From contig NZ_FNDE01000002.1 of the NCBI RefSeq assembly GCF_900099925.1, positions 124,001 through 188,000 on the forward strand: a stretch of 64,000 nucleotides of DNA, written 5' to 3'. The DNA comes from Aneurinibacillus thermoaerophilus. Lineage in GTDB: Bacteria > Bacillota > Bacilli > Aneurinibacillales > Aneurinibacillaceae. The notes beneath the pieces were generated by a model. The model was not told the DNA's origin. It ran no database searches and saw only the letters and a program-made list of their open reading frames with translations. A program made the translations under genes and the position numbers. The stretch's first letter is position 1, and the number at the start of each line of letters is the position of its first letter. Below, in pieces: positions 61,753 to 64,000 of the stretch.

Positions 61753-61786
61753 GAAAAAGAGCCTGCGCTACGGCTCTTTTTCTTTT
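61753..61786 (+). terminator. Terminator of the que operon and yqgQ
   Basis: AAAAAGAGCC and GGCTCTTTTT arms with a 7- to 8-base loop, then TCTTTTT. Confidence 0.88.
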
Positions 61787-61909
61787 TGCGGATTGCGCGG
61801 GAGAATTTTGCAATATTTTGCAACTTTTGTCGGTTTTATGCTGTGTTATTATGTGTATTATTATGTAGTATTGTTATCCTTCCGCATATTTTAGGGGGTT
61901 AAACGAAAC

Positions 61910-64000
61910 ATGAGGACAAGACGAACAACAAAACAGGGCCGGAAAAAGCGCAAACCATTTTGGAGACGAGGGCCTTGGGGCATCGTGCTTCTGATGACCG
62001 CGCTATTCGTCCTGTTAAGCGTTGGAGGCTGTTCGGCGCTGTACATCGCCGGCAACCAGATGATTGACATGAAAAAGCTAGATTTGATGGAGACATCGAC
62101 GGTATATGATGCTACAGGCAATGAAATTACAAAGCTTTGGGTTGAAAATCGGGAAAAAGTGCCATTTTCTCGAATACCGAAGCACGTTGTTGACGCCTTC
62201 GTTGCGACGGAGGACAGCCGTTTTTACGAGCATAACGGGATTGATCCAATCGGGATCGGGCGCGCTATTGTCAAGGACATTATTACACGAAGCAAAGCGG
62301 AAGGCGCAAGTACAATTACTCAACAGTTAGCGCGCAATGTGTTTTTGACGAATGATAAAACGTTTATGCGAAAAACGAAAGAAATGATGATCGCGCTGAA
62401 TCTAGAACGCCAACTTTCAAAACAACAAATTTTAGAAATGTATTTAAACCGCTTCTATGCGGGCGACGGTATTTTTGGCGTGCAGACGGCTGCTAAATAT
62501 TTTTTCGGTAAACCAGTAGAGCAATTATCGCTGGCTGAAGGTGCGATGCTTGCTGCCTTACCGAAAGCGCCCAACACGTATGATCCGCGCGATCATCCGG
62601 ATAAAGCGCTCCAGCGACGCAATCTTGTGCTGAAATTGATGCAAGAGAATGGCTATATTACGAAAGAGCAGATGGAACAGGCACAGAAAGAAGAGCTGAA
62701 GACGGTGCCTAAACCGACGAAAAAAGCAAATGAAGCGTATCAGGCATACATTGATTACCTTGAGAAAGAAGCCGAGGATTTGCTTGGAATTACTGGCGAT
62801 CAGTTATACCAAGGTGGCTATCAGATTTATACGTATCTGGATCGCGATGCGCAAAAGGCAATGTTTGAAGAATATGAGCGAGAGAGCAACTTCCCACAAG
62901 GAAAATCAGATCAGAAGGTGCAATCCGCCATGGTCATCATGGAGACGAAAACCGGCGGCATCACCGCCATGGTGGGGGGGCGCGATTATGAGCGGAAAGG
63001 ATTGAACCGTGCTACAGTGAGACTGCAGCCAGGTTCTACCATTAAACCGTTGATTGCTTACGCACCAGCGCTTGAAAAGGGATGGACACCGTATACGATC
63101 GTTAAAGATGAAAAGAAGACGTACCGTAAATATAATAACTGGACACCAAGGAACTATCGCGGTGAAGGATACGCGGGAAGCATTACGATGAACAAGGCGC
63201 TCGTTGAATCCCGCAACGCCGCAACCGTTTGGACGCTTGATAAGATAGGTCTTTCAACAGGCGTCAGCTACTTGAAAAAGTTTGGCCTTACCGTGGAACC
63301 TGATGAAGAAAATAATTTAGCCTTAGCTTTGGGGGGCATGAAACACGGGGCATCTCCAATTCAAATGGCGCAGGCGTATTCCACCTTTGCCAATGAAGGA
63401 AAGATGCACAAAGCGCATGTCATTAAGAAGATTACAACGAAGGACGGTACAGTCGTTGCCGAAGAAAAGAACGATGAAATGCAGGTCGTTAGTCCACAGA
63501 CCGCGTATTACATGACGGAAATGCTTCAGAATGCCGTTCGAGAAGGAACGGGCAGAAAAGCGCAATTCGGCCATCCGCTGGCCGGGAAAACTGGAACGCA
63601 GCAGTATGACAGCAAGAGAGTCTCGGGCGGTACGCGCTACGCGTGGTTTGTGGGATATACTCCAGATTACGTTGGCGCCGTTTATATGGGGTATGATAAG
63701 ACGGACGACGAACATTATTTACGCACGTCAGGAGGCGGCGCGCCTGCTCAGTTGTTCAGCCGCGTGATGCGGAAAGCAATGGAAGGTAAGGAGCGCAAAG
63801 ACTTTAAGCGCCCAGAAGGCGTGGAGCCGGTGAAACCGCCTGTATCGCTTCCATCGATCAGTGATTTGTCCGCGACTGTCGTGGATGAAGGCGGACTAAA
63901 AGTCAAAGTGAATTGGAGCGGCAGCAATGATGATCGGATTAAATATCGTCTGTATCGTTTCCTTGGCTCACCGGCCGACAAGCAATTGATTGCTGATACC
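61910..64000 (+). CDS. Class A penicillin-binding protein 1A (3' partial)
   Basis: Bifunctional peptidoglycan glycosyltransferase/transpeptidase, cut by the window after 697 codons. It has a basic N-terminus, one membrane anchor (about residues 24-48), and a GT51 domain with EDSRFYEHNGID and ITQQLARN. The transpeptidase motifs are SxxK in GSTIKPLIAY (near residue 376), SRN (near 432) and KTG in LAGKTGTQ (near 560). A fibronectin-III-like domain begins after about residue 640 (LKVKVNWSGSNDDRIKYRLY). ATG 61910 is behind TAGGGGGTT. No stop is reached. Confidence 0.93.
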   Translation, partial: MRTRRTTKQGRKKRKPFWRRGPWGIVLLMTALFVLLSVGGCSALYIAGNQMIDMKKLDLMETSTVYDATGNEITKLWVENREKVPFSRIPKHVVDAFVATEDSRFYEHNGIDPIGIGRAIVKDIITRSKAEGASTITQQLARNVFLTNDKTFMRKTKEMMIALNLERQLSKQQILEMYLNRFYAGDGIFGVQTAAKYFFGKPVEQLSLAEGAMLAALPKAPNTYDPRDHPDKALQRRNLVLKLMQENGYITKEQMEQAQKEELKTVPKPTKKANEAYQAYIDYLEKEAEDLLGITGDQLYQGGYQIYTYLDRDAQKAMFEEYERESNFPQGKSDQKVQSAMVIMETKTGGITAMVGGRDYERKGLNRATVRLQPGSTIKPLIAYAPALEKGWTPYTIVKDEKKTYRKYNNWTPRNYRGEGYAGSITMNKALVESRNAATVWTLDKIGLSTGVSYLKKFGLTVEPDEENNLALALGGMKHGASPIQMAQAYSTFANEGKMHKAHVIKKITTKDGTVVAEEKNDEMQVVSPQTAYYMTEMLQNAVREGTGRKAQFGHPLAGKTGTQQYDSKRVSGGTRYAWFVGYTPDYVGAVYMGYDKTDDEHYLRTSGGGAPAQLFSRVMRKAMEGKERKDFKRPEGVEPVKPPVSLPSISDLSATVVDEGGLKVKVNWSGSNDDRIKYRLYRFLGSPADKQLIADT

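Noticed and set aside
1-64000. tRNA, rRNA, CRISPR arrays, prophage modules or an intact transposase
   Set aside because: No cloverleaf with CCA end, rRNA-like segment, spaced direct repeats, phage structural genes or transposase frame were seen on reading both strands.

Overview
The window reads as chromosomal DNA of a low-to-mid GC Gram-positive spore-former-type bacterium. The evidence is strong AGGAGG-type ribosome binding sites, frequent GTG/TTG starts, many intrinsic terminators, lipoprotein lipoboxes, and Bacillus-type operons (rbsRKDACB, lutABC, metNIQ behind a SAM-I riboswitch, tenI-thiO-thiS-thiG behind a TPP riboswitch, queDECF, pckA, yqgQ, a TerC gene behind a yybP-ykoY Mn element). 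The family mixture resembles the Aneurinibacillus/Brevibacillus group, but this is an inference and no 16S gene is present.

Layout. 1-5.8 kb: ribose operon (rbsR cut by the window edge). 5.8-8.5 kb: a hypothetical gene, a broken glyoxalase-like gene, an EthD-like protein and three hotdog thioesterases. 8.7-12.9 kb: SAM-I riboswitch, metNIQ and an acyl-CoA ligase. 13-15.4 kb: DppA-type D-aminopeptidase, an SDR and an FAH-family hydrolase. 15.5-22.2 kb: a degraded region with a truncated glycerol dehydrogenase, a start-less yycC copy, a PocR/kinase/AraC chimera, a frameshifted diol/glycerol dehydratase large subunit, and dehydratase medium subunit and reactivase fragments joined out of frame. 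It also holds an internally deleted thioredoxin-like gene and a thioesterase remnant, interleaved with an intact GNAT gene and an intact yycC. 22.6-30 kb: lutABC, small membrane/MBL genes and pckA. 30-41.6 kb: hydrolase, LCP cell-wall protein, typA with a long leader, radical SAM protein, PCYCGC lipoprotein, a Tat-type phosphoesterase next to tatA, and an MFS transporter behind an attenuator-like leader. 41.7-49 kb: citramalate synthase and a two-gene 2-hydroxyacyl-CoA dehydratase/activase-like pair. 49-49.8 kb: transposon-end-like debris of the IS200/IS605 type. 49.8-53 kb: thiazole operon. 53-58.9 kb: DEAD helicase, Mn riboswitch and TerC gene, hypothetical membrane and lipoproteins, methyltransferase, inositol-phosphatase family protein. 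58.9-61.8 kb: queuosine precursor operon behind a structured, unrecognised leader. 61.9 kb to the end: class A penicillin-binding protein, cut by the window.

The most notable items are four. First, the multiply broken B12-dependent glycerol/diol fermentation locus, where separate deletions have fused fragments of neighbouring genes. Second, the riboswitch-like leader of the queuosine operon, which does not match the preQ1 aptamers I know. Third, attenuator-like leaders upstream of typA and of an MFS efflux gene. Fourth, orphan IS605-type ends whose terminal sequence supplies the stop codon of a dehydratase-like gene. No tRNA, rRNA, CRISPR array or intact transposase was seen.
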